DNA of 64,000 nt from Lewinellaceae bacterium (GCA_016712415.1 JADJRC010000012.1:1-64000), one strand, 5' to 3'. Numbered from the stretch's first letter, positions 11,019 to 21,430 are shown. Translations and numbers: made by a program. The notes: generated by a model not told the origin, from the sequence alone.

Positions 11019-14000
11019 TCGTCAGTGTCGGCAATCCGGGGTTTGGAGAAAAAGGTATCGGTTGTGTCGCATTCCCAGTCGGACCTGCTTGCAAGGGCGC
11101 GGGGATTGGCGCTGTCCTCCGGCTTTGCCTTGTTCGTTATCGTCAGACAATCCTCATCGTCGATCTTTACGCATACTGTTCCCCCGGTGAGGATGGAGCG
11201 CGCCGTCAGCGGCCGGATGATGGACCCGGTCTGGTTGCACGGTCCGATCAATTCCAGTTCAGCAATAAAATCCACGTAATCAAGACTTTCCGTAAACTTG
11301 ACGACGTCTGAAAACAGAAGGTTCTGGCCAAAGGCGATCTTTTCGGAGTCGCCCAGGTACCAGGGCGCCAGGAACTGGAGCAGGTCGGTTTTCAGTTGTT
11401 TGGCGTAGTAGTCCTTTGGTTTTCCCCGGCGCAGCCGCACGGAAATATTGACGTCGACCTTTTCAAAACGCGGGTTCAGCACCTTGAGCCGGGCGAAGGG
11501 CGAAATCCGTTGGCGCAGGTAATCGGCAATTTGTTCGAGCAGGCTTACCGGTGCGCGGGGTTCCATCATATTCCCTGGGATCAGTTTGGTCAGGTCGGGG
11601 ATTACGGCGATGACGACAAAACCGGGGGCGATTTCCAGGTCGCGCACATACGTGTGTGCTGAAAGGCCCATCGTATGGCTGATGCACTTGACTTTGTATA
11701 CCTGTGGAAATGCTTCCATGACCAGGTATTCGTAGTCGAACAACATCTGTCCGCGGCCTTTGTGGCGCAGGTGTTCGCTGACCCGTGTATAAAGGTGGCC
11801 GTCCGCTTCAGGGGTTTTGCCGCCGAAAGAGGCATAGGGTTGTTCCACCTTTTTTATGCTGAAATCCGCCGCTTCCAGTTTGGCGATACTGCCGGCAGGC
11901 AGGGCCAGCGCAAGTCGTTTTTTGTCGGCTGTTTGGGGCAAAAGGGCCGTAGCGCGTGCTGCCTGCGTATGGATACCGATGGTTTCGGAAACGGCCCGCA
12001 CATTTTCTGCAGCGGATACCCTGATCCAGAATAAGCCTTCCGGTAATATGGTGTTGTGCCGGTCTGAAATATCGTCGGGTACCAGTATCTGAACGATACT
12101 CGAGACGGTCAATCCGTCGGTGTTGTCGGCGATGACCTCGAAGCCTTTGCGCAGCGGGAGCCAATGGTTGCCGGTGAGGTAGTACCACCGGACGTCGGCG
12201 CGGTCCTGTTCCGTATCGGCGGTGGCTTCGGCGAGTTGGAAGAGCAAGTTGAGGCTGCCGCCCGGCTGGAGTTTGTTCAGGCCGATGTAGAGGGTGCCTT
12301 CGTCGCGGAAGGTGGGCAGCAGGCAAGGGGTCTTTGTGATGTCTTCGACCTTGTTGGTGTTTTCGTAGGGGTAGAGGTGGACGAAATCGATGTCTTCCAT
12401 TTCGGCTATGGCAGTATAGTCGATGGAGAGTTCTTTGATGGTGGGGGTGTAGGGTTCTTTAGGAAGACCTGATTGTAAATCTGCATTGGCTGTCAAGGAA
12501 GATTCTATTCCTAGAATTTTTGTTTCCAGATCAATCAATAAGACTTCTAATCCACTTGGACCTGTCACCATGGTTTTTAAATCGCCCAGCCATTCATTTA
12601 GCGTTAAAATGTGGACGGAGTATGGACCATCATTATTAGGGAAAGCTACTTTAGGCCACTTACCCAGGTTGGCTACTAATGCATTTGCTGTGGGCTGAAT
12701 AGCAACAATTATGGCTAATGCAGTATCGATGAGATCGCCATCAATAAAATTATCTGCAATATAATCTAAATTGTTTTTAATTCATTCACTGATTCACGGA
12801 TGTCATCAAATTCCGGAAGGACAAAATCATTCAAAGGTCTTCAATATCATTGCACTTGGCAATAATATCGGCTTTAAGTTGAATGAGTTGGTCCTTTACT
12901 GCAATTACTTCACTTAGCTTTCCCAGTGCAGAGCCAAATGAAACTGTATCAATGGCTTTAGATAATGCTACCATATGACGTGTCAGAACATAAGTATATC
13001 TATCATGCTCAGCTAACTCCGGCCAAGGTTAATCTTGCAAAGCCTTTACGGGAATTAATATTATATGAAGTCAGCCATCTAATGGAAGGGTTTTGGGAAT
13101 GTAGGATAAACTATCTAGAAAGTAGTCACGCTTAATTTCATGACAATAAGTTGATGCACCTTCTTTCTTATTTAAACAAAAGTTATTGCAGGTTCCATTC
13201 GGAGGGTTTTCGGGAAAAAGTTCAAATAAATCATTTGTATTAATATTTGCATTCACATCTATGGTGCGGACATGATCTTTATCTGATATCCAGGTTCCTT
13301 CATAAAGCATGCTTGTAAGGAATCTAAAGCTATTGTTCTCAATGACACCTGATTTGTCTTCATATGTAGCAAAATCATAAAATTTGTAATGATCCTTCAA
13401 GTCTCCTGGTTTGCCTTTCCAATTGATATTAATCCAGTACGATTGCCAGTTCTTGCAGAACACCTCTTTGCTTCCGATATAAAAATTAGATCCCAATGGT
13501 ACTGTCGGATCAAGCCCGGCGGTGGCTGGAGTTTTTAATTGAGTGAGATTACCAACATGTGGCCTTGTCCCAAAAGGTAAAATCGGGCTGTTTACATCCT
13601 GCAAATTCTCATCATTCTGCACCACCAGGTTGCGAACGCCGCAAACGCGAACGTCAATCTTGGCAGATGTAATTTTTGATTCTCTGAAGATATCATAAAT
13701 AGAATAGGTAATCTTACTTCTAACTTCCTCTTGTTCGAGACAGCATTTGGACCTAATATCTTCTAAATAGATGTGACAGGGATCTATATCACCTTGGTTT
13801 GCGTAATTAAAAATCGATAATGGAATATTAATATCATCACGCAATTCGATTTTAACAGCAGGAAACGGGTGCTCCAGGTGAAGGTCTTCCTGAAGGGCTT
13901 CTTTGTTGTAGAACGTTACGGCAGGTATTTCAGGTGGTAGGCCTGTCAAAATCTGCAATATCATTTTATCGTCGGTACAGATGAACGTCGTCATGACGCA

Positions 14001-15959
14001 TTCCGGCTCAATCCATTTGTCTTCCCCGCTGAACGATACTTTGAACAGCGAGCCGCCCTTCAGTATTTTGGCCACTTCCGCCTCCAACTCCGGTGTAAGC
14101 AACAGCGCTTTGACATCGACGTACCGGATCGCCGTGTCCTGATCGAGGGCGTCATTCGGCGTATCGTCGTTGTGGAACAACAGGCTCAATTTCTCGAGCA
14201 CGGGATAGAGATCCGAGGTCACGGCGGTACCGATAAGCGCAGCACGGCGAGGCCCTTTTTGCAGGAAACATTTGTGCACGGCTTCCGCCGCTTCTTCCAA
14301 CAGCGGATACATGGCATCTATCTCAATGGCCTGTTGTTTGGTATCGCTATTACAGTCTTCATCATACAGCAGTTCGTGCAGTTGCGACTGCTGAAACCCG
14401 ACCGGATAAGGATTTTGCCGGGCCAAAAGCCGGTTCAACGCGTCGATGGTTTCCTGTGAGACCGTTGGATTGCGTTTCAGGCCTTCGACGACATTCTCCG
14501 TCAGCCAGTAGTATTTCCCCCACAGGAAACCCGCGGAAAGCGGGTCGGCGAGTTTCTTCAGACAATCCACTCCGGCTTTATCGATCGGCGGATTGCACTC
14601 AATCGTAAAAATAACCTCCCGCGTGCCTTCTTGCAGCAACAAGGCCGGCGAGGCCATGACAAATCCGATGCGCGCTTTGGGGTGTTCTTCCGGGTCGTCC
14701 TGTCCGGGGAGTATGCATTTGCTGTATTTGCCCCCCAGCGTAGGCCAGTTTTTGGAGTCTTTTTCCTTAAAGGCCTTGCCTTTGCCATCGGCTGAATTGG
14801 CGACCGGGGCGATGTAAAGGCCTTCGACAAACGACTGCTCAACCGCATCTACCGTAATTTTTTCCGAATTCAGGTACAGGGTACGGACGTCGGCCACTGT
14901 TGCCTTGTCGAGTACGATCTCGTCGTCGAGTGCAAAAAGAATGTCCTGGTTGTTGGCGTCTTTGCCGTCTTTCAGTTGTATGCCTCCGTTCAGGGCATAT
15001 TGTTCGAGGTGATTGGCCAATTCAAAAACGATGTGCGCTTTGTCAGGAATGGCTTCTTTAGCCTTGATATTCAATACCTTGCTAAAGAAGAAATCCAGGT
15101 GTTTTTGGCCCAATTGGTTCAGGTCGCCCTGAAAATGCTTGAAAAGTTCCAGGAAGGCAAACAGCAAACCCAGGTGCGGCTGGTGGAGTTTCTGCAATGT
15201 GGTATCCTGCGGGAGCAGGCTTTCCTGTATATAACCGGGTGCTGCGGCCGCAATTTGTTTCAGGCCGCTGAACATCTGGTAAAAAACGGGTTTGAGCAAC
15301 CTGTTCACTTCTGCTATAGCACCCTGCTTGCTTGTATTTTGCTTTTTGATGCATGCGTTTATGCCGAAGGTGTCCTGCACAGACAACTGCCAGGGGTATG
15401 CTGTATAAGCGCTGAAACTTTGCTTACGGGTGCAGAGGTACCGGGCCGAGGCATTGAACAGGGCAATATACTGTATCAGCGGCTCCTGCAGTGAAGATTT
15501 GATGATGAGCGACAGGCCTGTGTCAAAACTGATACCGGCCTCGTCGACCGTTCTGAATAGTTCGGAAACAGACTCAATTAACTCACGGAATACGAATGAC
15601 AGCAACAGGTCGAGGTTTTCTGCAATGGGCTGGTCGTCGACAGCGGAACTGAGTTCAAGGAATGTCGTTTCGATACGTTCCAGATCGGTTTTGCTTACCC
15701 GCGCCAGCAGGAATGGGGTGCTGTTCCGGAAAAAGGAACGCCAATCGCCAAGTTCCACGTACTCGCCGGCGATGTCGTCCTTCTTGTAGTCATGGAAATT
15801 GACCTGACCGGCGTATTGGCTGATGAAATACAAGATATCGGCCAGGGAGCGCCCGTCGATGGGAGCAGCTCCGGGCTGCAAGGCCTCCATGACCCGGTTG
15901 CCCTGGCTTGAGCCAGTGCGCGCGCGAAGCGGATGTGCTGTTTTGGCCGGATTGGGCAT
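11003..15959 (-). CDS. eCIS baseplate J/Afp11-like protein (multiply frameshifted)
   Basis: Baseplate wedge protein of the contractile particle. The intact 5' frame covers 962 codons from 15959 (MPNPAKTAHPLRAR) to a stop at 13071. The intact 3' frame (11003 to about 12770) carries the J-type C-terminal half, e.g. HTYVRDLEIAPGFVVIAVIP and NPRFEKVDVNISVRLRRG. Between them conserved-looking sequence continues in alternating frames: WLTSYNINSRKGFARLTLAG, then HDRYTYVLTRHMVALSKAID, then NDFVLPEFDDIRESVNELK, then LDYIADNFIDGDLIDTALA. At least four shifts are therefore needed within 12765-13075. If repaired the protein would be about 1650 residues. The damaged part is AT-rich, unlike both flanks. 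Whether it is functional depends on whether the shifts are real. The gene lies between gp25 and the giant baseplate protein, as expected for Afp11. Confidence 0.8.
12455..13870. other. AT-rich compositional island inside the baseplate-J gene
   Basis: By eye, about 1.4 kb here is clearly richer in A/T and in A/T-ending codons than the GC-rich coding sequence on both sides. The change is within one gene, not at a gene boundary. The frameshift cluster (12765-13075) lies inside it. The likely readings are replacement of an internal domain by recombination with a foreign eCIS allele, or a locally error-rich or chimeric assembly. Confidence 0.6.
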
Positions 15960-16064
15960 TTGTTGTATTGGTTTTTTACCGGAATCCCCCGGAATTTGAG
16001 TAGAGTAAGTAATCTGGGATGTTGATAATCAGCCTGTTATTGACTCTGGTTGGCGTTTTTCAGG

Positions 16065-16481
16065 TTAAATTTCCCGGTCTGATTCACGCAGGTAAAAATC
16101 GTACACGTAATTGAACCTGGAGTTGGTACCAATGATGGTATAGTCGACCGAGATATGCAGCACCCCTTCCAGCAACTCAAAAGACTGGGGTTCCGTTATG
16201 TCGATCAGTTCCACCTTGATCCGGGGTTCGAAGTACAGGATTGCACGCTCCACGAGTTCCTTGAGGTATCCGATCAGGGAGTTATTGGCGGCCTCAAACT
16301 GATAGTCGCTCAGGTTGCACCCGTATTCCGGCTGCATTACCCGCTCGCCGAGGCTGGTCGACAGCAGGATGTGCAGGCTTTGATTGATGTCTTGTTCTGC
16401 TTTCACCAGTTCGACGGTTCCCCCCGTTTTGTCGAATTTTGGGGGAAAGGACCAGCCGGTGCCTAAAAATGAATTTTCCAT
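16065..16481 (-). CDS. eCIS baseplate protein, gp25/GPW family (Afp9-like)
   Basis: A 138-residue member of the T4 gp25-like baseplate wedge family, which joins spike and sheath at the base of contractile particles. The diagnostic stretch is LSTSLGERVMQPEYGCNLSD (residues about 41-60), with the GERVM-PEYG core seen in gp25/TssE/Afp9 proteins. The following LKELVERAILYFEPRIKVEL matches the second conserved helix-strand. Length is normal. It starts 12 nt after the PAAR stop and precedes baseplate J by about 105 nt. The order PAAR, gp25, J is canonical for eCIS. No anomalies are seen. Confidence 0.93.
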   Translation of the reverse strand: MENSFLGTGWSFPPKFDKTGGTVELVKAEQDINQSLHILLSTSLGERVMQPEYGCNLSDYQFEAANNSLIGYLKELVERAILYFEPRIKVELIDITEPQSFELLEGVLHISVDYTIIGTNSRFNYVYDFYLRESDREI

Positions 16482-16493
16482 GATCGTATAATT

Positions 16494-16781
16494 TTAGCCT
16501 CCAATCATCACTGTTGGAAATCCTTGTACCACTACGCCGCCATGCGCGGTCAGGTCGCTCATGCGCGCCGCCGGTTTGCCGCCAATAAGGACTGTCGAAG
16601 AGCCCTTTACGATGACATCAGGCGGGCCCGCGCATACACACAGGTCGCCCACCACTGCTGCCGGCTGCCCCCCGATCAATACAGTGGGTACACCGGGGCC
16701 GATCACCGGGCCGCCGACATGCGGAGGCGTTCCGGGTACCGGGCAGGTATGGAAATCGGTTATTCTTGCTGCTGGAGGCAT
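16494..16781 (-). CDS. PAAR-domain spike-tip protein (Afp10-like)
   Basis: A 95-residue PAAR protein that caps the spike of the injection system with a metal-bound cone. Its repeats are visible: PPAARITDFHTCPVPG at the start, GPGVPTVLIGGQPAAVVGD, then GSSTVLIGGKPAARMSDLTA and a final FPTVMIGG. His11, Cys13 and His-Gly near residue 84 are plausible metal ligands, as in other PAAR proteins. It is a bare PAAR without any C-terminal toxin extension, so cargo must be carried elsewhere. It lies 27 nt downstream of the spike gene and 12 nt upstream of gp25. Confidence 0.95.
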   Translation of the reverse strand: MPPAARITDFHTCPVPGTPPHVGGPVIGPGVPTVLIGGQPAAVVGDLCVCAGPPDVIVKGSSTVLIGGKPAARMSDLTAHGGVVVQGFPTVMIGG

Positions 16782-16808
16782 ATGTCAATTGTTTTTCAAT
16801 CTACTGTG

Positions 16809-18581
16809 TTAGTTTATTTTAACCAGCGACCCCGAAATCTCCGTGATGCCGGGCGACGACAATTTGGCCGTCGCACCTTTCACTTCCATGGGCCCCTGGG
16901 CGGACAAGGTCATTTGAGCCGCACTTATGGTGAGCGCGGCCCCTGCCTTGATGTCAATCTTGCCGGTGGCTTCGATGCTGATATTGCCCTTGCTTTTCAT
17001 CTCGATGCCGGCGGGTTTCATTATGGTTGAGTTACCGTTCTGGTCCTTTATAGTGATCGACGATCCTTTTTCATCCAGTTCGATGCTGTTTCCTGCCGGT
17101 GTATCGATGGTGATCGTTTTAGTCTCATCGTGGAAATGGACGCGCATCTTGCTTCGGGTAAAGAATCCTTTTTCGTGGTTCGTATCCTTGACGGTGATCG
17201 GAGCGGGTTTGGCGCTGCTGTTCAGCATGCCCAACACTACGGCATCGCGGGGATCGCCATTGATAAAGCCCACAATAACCTCATCGTCAATTTCCGGGCG
17301 AAAAAATGCACCACGGTCTTTGCCGGCATCCAGGCTGGCCATGCGGGCCCAGGTTCCCTGGGCTGCATTGTCGACCATCGGAAGGCGAACAAGTATCCTG
17401 TGTTCGCCGTCGGGGTCGTTTTGCAGTTGCACGACTTTCCCGATCTGCAGGCCGTGCACACCCGGCAGCAGGCCGGCGGCGCTCGAATCGAGGATGTTTT
17501 CCGTAGTCTGGTGAAAGCAGTCGGGACTCAGGCCAAACTGGACGGAGGTATGCCACGAACCCTGGAATATATCGTGCCGGACCGCACTGATAAATGCTTT
17601 GCCGTTGAAACGATCGCCGACACCCTGCAGCTCTACCATCTGGCCGGGTTTGATATCCGGCAGCCCGACAAACCGCGCGCTTCCCCGAATCTTTGCCAAC
17701 CGGCTTCGAAGCATAACCGATTTGGTCCACTCCTGGAGTTCGGCTTCCAGCACCTGGCCGCTGTGTCGTAGCTCGAAGCTGGAAATATTGACCGAATCGG
17801 CCAGTGTCGCGCCTTTAAGATTGCCGGGCTCTGCAATGGGCGCAGAGTCAGATTGGTGTTGAAAGAGTTGCTGGCCGCCATAATCCCATGATTTGGCTTC
17901 CACCGATTTCAGTTGTGTCCTGGCATCCATTTCTGCCTCAAATTCGAGCATGGTAGAGCCGTGCAGCAGGGTTACGGAGGGAGATGAACCGGTGTCAGGC
18001 GCCTTGATCTGTATCTTGCCGTCGTCGGCAATGACCAGTTTCCCATTGATGTCGGCGCGGGAGAGCATAAAATCCCAGTCGGTGCAATGGAACTGTACCA
18101 ACTCTTTGTGTTTCAGACTGGTAGATTCCACGTCGGCAGAAAGCCCGGGATATTTGCCTATCAATTCTTCCATAACCTCGCTGTCCTTGCGCTCTTCGAA
18201 GTACCCGTTATGGCGACCAATCGTCATTCGGGTACATTCGTCGCGGCATTCGAGCGACAGTTCACTTGTGCCGTTTTCGCGGAGTCTGATGGCATGTTTG
18301 GTGATAATTCCCCGAAACAGCATGGTGTTTTTGCGATCGCGTCCCACTTTCACCACGATTTTTTTTCCGGGGGTATAGTTTTCTTTTTCACTGATGGCAA
18401 ATGTTTCGGCAGCCGGGTCCCCATCGCGCAACACGATCTTAGCCCAGGGCACCCGGTTCACTTCCTTCACAATAGCAATGGACAGCACCTGATACGCAGA
18501 ATCCATGGCCTTGCCTTCGATAAGCAAATCGAAAGTTACCACGTTAAAAGTTGAATCTATCGGCAGCGTTCTTTCTTTCAT
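16809..18581 (-). CDS. VgrG-like spike protein (Afp8/gp27-gp5 type)
   Basis: A 590-residue central spike that would trimerise under the inner tube and pierce the target membrane. Residues 1-360 form the gp27-like hub (LLIGKYPGL and HCTDWDFMLSRADINGKLVI are typical). Residues about 385-460 are the gp5 OB-fold (EHRILVRLPMVDNAAQGTWA, then GAFFRPEIDDEVIVGFINGD). The C-terminal 120 residues are a regular beta-helix with short repeats such as SIELDEKGSSITIKDQNGN. The start overlaps the LysM gene by 4 nt, indicating coupled translation. No effector domain is fused. Length and layout are normal for Bacteroidota eCIS. Confidence 0.94.
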   Translation of the reverse strand: MKERTLPIDSTFNVVTFDLLIEGKAMDSAYQVLSIAIVKEVNRVPWAKIVLRDGDPAAETFAISEKENYTPGKKIVVKVGRDRKNTMLFRGIITKHAIRLRENGTSELSLECRDECTRMTIGRHNGYFEERKDSEVMEELIGKYPGLSADVESTSLKHKELVQFHCTDWDFMLSRADINGKLVIADDGKIQIKAPDTGSSPSVTLLHGSTMLEFEAEMDARTQLKSVEAKSWDYGGQQLFQHQSDSAPIAEPGNLKGATLADSVNISSFELRHSGQVLEAELQEWTKSVMLRSRLAKIRGSARFVGLPDIKPGQMVELQGVGDRFNGKAFISAVRHDIFQGSWHTSVQFGLSPDCFHQTTENILDSSAAGLLPGVHGLQIGKVVQLQNDPDGEHRILVRLPMVDNAAQGTWARMASLDAGKDRGAFFRPEIDDEVIVGFINGDPRDAVVLGMLNSSAKPAPITVKDTNHEKGFFTRSKMRVHFHDETKTITIDTPAGNSIELDEKGSSITIKDQNGNSTIMKPAGIEMKSKGNISIEATGKIDIKAGAALTISAAQMTLSAQGPMEVKGATAKLSSPGITEISGSLVKIN

Positions 18582-19282
18582 GCCTCCTGGGTTTTGTCGA
18601 TTGGCGGGAAAACGATCTCTTTTCCGGTAGCGAGTTTCCGAATACTGGTCAGGTTGTTGGCTTTCCCGACCTGCAGGAAAAATTTCGAGTCCTTGTAAAT
18701 GTTATAGGTCATCAGATCAAGCCGGTCGCCTGCTTTCGTTTGCCGAACGTGGGTAAGGTCGGGAGAGGTTTTACCCTCTTTGGCTGTCCGTTCTTTCGGC
18801 GCGACATAGGAAATAAACGTGGCGTTCACTTTTACACGCAGCGGGTCGCCGTTCGCCTCAAACAGGGTATAATTCAGGTCCAGGTTAGACAATGTCCCCG
18901 AAAACACAAACTGCCCCCACTGGATTTGGAGAAAGTTAGGCCGGTGTATGGTGCCGTTCATATTATACACGGCATCGATAAAATGCTTCAGTTGCTGTTT
19001 TACCGGCTGCTTTAGGTAGGAGTATCCCTGGATCGTATCCGTACCGTCGAAAATAAATTCAAGGCGCAGTTCTTCAGGCCTTGCGGCTACGAAATTGGGA
19101 TTTGTACCTTCATTGCCGATGCCCTGATCCATGTTGTTGGTGATCCGCAGCGACCTGGAGTAGGACTCCGGGTTGACAGGCAGCGGAAAAGGGTTCGGAC
19201 TGATACTGCTCTCTTTTTCCGAAAAGTTTTGGTCCTTAAATACCCGGATCATTACTTTCTCCAGCTTTCCTTCGGTTGTCAT
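18578..19282 (-). CDS. LysM-containing eCIS tube/baseplate adaptor (Afp7-like)
   Basis: A 234-residue protein combining an N-terminal tube-like beta domain with a C-terminal LysM (about residues 180-230: HVRQTKAGDRLDLMTYNIY, then KANNLTSIRKLATGKEIVFP). Family members form the adaptor ring between tube and spike in eCIS and in T4 (gp53-like); here LysM is a structural module, not a cell-wall binder. Its ATG shares a base with the stop of the DUF5908 gene (TAATG), and its stop overlaps the spike start. That is tight coupling typical of this operon segment. Confidence 0.9.
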   Translation of the reverse strand: MTTEGKLEKVMIRVFKDQNFSEKESSISPNPFPLPVNPESYSRSLRITNNMDQGIGNEGTNPNFVAARPEELRLEFIFDGTDTIQGYSYLKQPVKQQLKHFIDAVYNMNGTIHRPNFLQIQWGQFVFSGTLSNLDLNYTLFEANGDPLRVKVNATFISYVAPKERTAKEGKTSPDLTHVRQTKAGDRLDLMTYNIYKDSKFFLQVGKANNLTSIRKLATGKEIVFPPIDKTQEA

Positions 19283-19452
19283 TAGCGTTCGGTTTTTTCT
19301 TTTAGGATTTGGAGGACTTTCTCCACGATCATGGCGATTTCCTGTTCCTGATTTGCGCCGGAGTTGTCGGACTGGCCGGGCTGTTGGGTGTTGGTTGAGC
19401 CTTCACCGGATACCGTGGTTTTAATGACTAACTCTCTGATTTCCAATGGCAT
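19282..19452 (-). CDS. DUF5908-type small eCIS protein
   Basis: A 56-residue gene easily missed because of its size. It starts at the ATG in 19450-19452 and reads MPLEIRELVIKTTVSGEG, a polar Gln/Asn/Ser linker, then a helix IAMIVEKVLQILKEK and a stop at 19282-19284. The MPLEIREL(V/I)IK start followed by a C-terminal helix is the pattern of DUF5908 proteins found in Bacteroidota eCIS loci between tube and LysM genes. It lies 11 nt after the second tube gene and overlaps the next start by one base. Function unknown, probably a small structural or assembly factor. Confidence 0.85.
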   Translation of the reverse strand: MPLEIRELVIKTTVSGEGSTNTQQPGQSDNSGANQEQEIAMIVEKVLQILKEKTER

Positions 19453-19463
19453 AATAGAACGGT

Positions 19464-19943
19464 TTACGGTTTTTCAAACTTGAAATAGTTGTAACTGAGG
19501 TCAAACGTTTCGATCAGTACTTCGCTCCTTTCTGCGTTGAATTCGGCGATTTTCCAGCTTTTGGGCCAGACGTGTGAAAGCGTCCATTTCAACAGCGGAT
19601 GGTGTTCCTCATCAAGCAGCATGACGGTTACTGTAGGCAGCGGCGTGATTTTCAGGTTTTGAAAGGCTTCGAGACACCAGTTGGTCAGCGGCGACTGTTT
19701 TGGTGTAAGGATGCCGCGTTTGAGCTGAAGGGTTCCGAATTTCCGCCTGCCCGGCAGCGCATGTTCAAATCGATTTTCACCGCCTTCCTTGAGCGGTTCA
19801 GTCTCGACATCGACATCCAGGCCGGATACCGATTGAAAACTGACGTCGATATCCTCGCCTCCGGGCATCTGGAGAAAATTAACCTGAAAAAGAAAGCCAA
19901 CCATCTGGTAGGCATATTCCCTGGTCGGATCCTTAAGTTCCAT
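19464..19943 (-). CDS. eCIS inner-tube protein 2 (Hcp/gp19-like)
   Basis: A 159-residue inner-tube subunit of the phage T4 gp19-like family. The conserved elements are VNFLQMPGGEDIDVSFQSVS, the GLDVDVETEPLKEGGEN loop, a KFGTLQLKRGI strand and the C-terminal LLKWTLSHVWPKSW. Family members stack as hexamers inside the sheath and form the injected tube. It is the second of two tandem tube genes, 12 nt after the first, and diverged from it. By position it may form the tube-start rings near the baseplate rather than the bulk tube. Confidence 0.92.
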   Translation of the reverse strand: MELKDPTREYAYQMVGFLFQVNFLQMPGGEDIDVSFQSVSGLDVDVETEPLKEGGENRFEHALPGRRKFGTLQLKRGILTPKQSPLTNWCLEAFQNLKITPLPTVTVMLLDEEHHPLLKWTLSHVWPKSWKIAEFNAERSEVLIETFDLSYNYFKFEKP

Positions 19944-19955
19944 GTGGCTTACTAT

Positions 19956-20420
19956 TTAGGCTTCCAGAATGGTAAGGCCTTCATGCACCAGTTCCATGGT
20001 CTCGATGGCCACCTCATTTCCATCGGCCTTCAGGTCGGTGGATTGAACCTTTCTCGGCCATGCGTTTTCCAGTTTCCAGGTGATGATGGGTTCGTGCGAC
20101 TCGTTGAGCAGTTTGATGGTAACGTCGCGGCGGTACTTGCTGCCCGTTTTGTTGCCTTCCTGGAAATAGTAGGTTTTCTGCCACTCCTTGAAAAAGTCAA
20201 AGTCGCCTTCAAATGTGCCGCGTTTCAGCGTGATATTGCTGAATTTGGTCAAACCGGGCTGTTTTGTCTTATTATATTTTTTGCTGTCGCCCGCCCGGTA
20301 TTCGATCACTTCGGTTTCAAAATCGAGACCGCTTACTTCTGTGAAACCTATGCGGAAATCCTGTCCCCATTCGACCTGAAAGTGAAACTTAGGCAGTGGA
20401 TAATCTCCTTTTGCTGGCAT
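19956..20420 (-). CDS. eCIS inner-tube protein 1 (Hcp/gp19-like)
   Basis: A 154-residue tube protein beginning MPAKGDYPLPKFHFQVEWG. It has the FTEVSGLDFETEVIEYRAGD loop, the TKFSNITLKRGTFEGDFDF strand pair and the closing ITWKLENAWPRKVQ, all diagnostic for contractile-tail tube subunits (Afp1/Afp5 class). It is likely the main component of the inner tube. It follows the helical gene at 20483 by 62 nt and is followed after 12 nt by a second tube gene. Confidence 0.93.
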   Translation of the reverse strand: MPAKGDYPLPKFHFQVEWGQDFRIGFTEVSGLDFETEVIEYRAGDSKKYNKTKQPGLTKFSNITLKRGTFEGDFDFFKEWQKTYYFQEGNKTGSKYRRDVTIKLLNESHEPIITWKLENAWPRKVQSTDLKADGNEVAIETMELVHEGLTILEA

Positions 20421-20482
20421 AATGCGTTGATTTTATGAATGGAATTATGAAATGAAATCGGGTTTTTTCGAGGTATTACTGC

Positions 20483-21400
20483 CTATTTGCCTGTTTCAGC
20501 GGCTTCAGCAGCTTTGATGGCATCCATCAGGCTGTTTTTACGTGCAAGCAATTTATCGCGTTCGATACGTTTGGCATCCCAGGCAACCTTGAGTTGGTCT
20601 GAAATCATTACTGCACTGTCGAAATCTGCCGATACCTGTTTGTAGAAATCGCTTTGCCCGATCGGCATTTGCGGCTTGGGCTTGGTGGCGCCAATGTCGC
20701 AAGGGAAAATATCGAGTCCGGTACCTGTGCGTACAGGTGGCTGGTTCGGGTCCTGTTGAACCAATTCAGTGGGGAATTCACCTTTCAGGGAATTAAGGTT
20801 GCTGCTCAGCCCATCCTCTTCACATACGGAAGCATACAACAGGTTGATGCATTTGTACATGTCGACCAGTTTTTTGAGCAGATCATTCTGCAATGCACAA
20901 ACGGCCTTGTTTTTCGCATCGTAATCGTCGATACACGCGAGAATTTCCGTTTTGATAGCCGGGTCGAGGTCCTTCAGGCAATCGACGTTCTTCCGCAGCT
21001 CCGCAACCTGGTCTTTGAGTCCCGTTTGGTTGCTGTAGGTATAGAAGCTGTCAAAGATTGATTTTATCTCACAAAGCAAGGCGTACACGGCTTTAGCGGT
21101 ACATTCGGTGTTGAAACAGGTGTTGTTCACCTGTTCGATAAAAATGGTCACCTCGGTGGAAATATCAAGTGCCGATTGATTCGCCTTGTCCAGGTTGGCC
21201 ATCCAGGCCTTGAGTTTTTCCTTCCAGGCAAACGCATTTTTGTAATTATCCTCGGATCTGTCGGCTTCTGCCGAAACGTTGTTGTACTCGTTGGCGACTG
21301 TTTTCAGTTCGTTTTTCCAGGAGTCAACACAATCAGATCCCTGTGTACCTCCGCTGGCAGGATCGGTACAGCAAGCATTATTTCTGAGTAATTTGATCAT
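20483..21400 (-). CDS. Helical, Cys-containing protein of unknown function in the eCIS operon
   Basis: A 305-residue protein I cannot assign. It lacks a signal peptide and membrane helices and is almost entirely helical, with Cys residues scattered through it (e.g. NNACCTDPASGG at 8-19, NTCFNTECTAKAVYALLCEI around 112-131). A Pro-rich linker (QDPNQPPVRTGTG) precedes a last helical hairpin. Its style (Cys-rich helices, coiled-coil propensity) resembles the upstream neighbour at 21431, suggesting a related pair. Placed between sheath and tube genes, it could be a structural or cap protein, an assembly factor or cargo. Nothing here shows which. Confidence 0.75.
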   Translation of the reverse strand: MIKLLRNNACCTDPASGGTQGSDCVDSWKNELKTVANEYNNVSAEADRSEDNYKNAFAWKEKLKAWMANLDKANQSALDISTEVTIFIEQVNNTCFNTECTAKAVYALLCEIKSIFDSFYTYSNQTGLKDQVAELRKNVDCLKDLDPAIKTEILACIDDYDAKNKAVCALQNDLLKKLVDMYKCINLLYASVCEEDGLSSNLNSLKGEFPTELVQQDPNQPPVRTGTGLDIFPCDIGATKPKPQMPIGQSDFYKQVSADFDSAVMISDQLKVAWDAKRIERDKLLARKNSLMDAIKAAEAAETGK

Positions 21401-21430
21401 GATGGATAGAATTCATTCAGGTTTAGGAAT

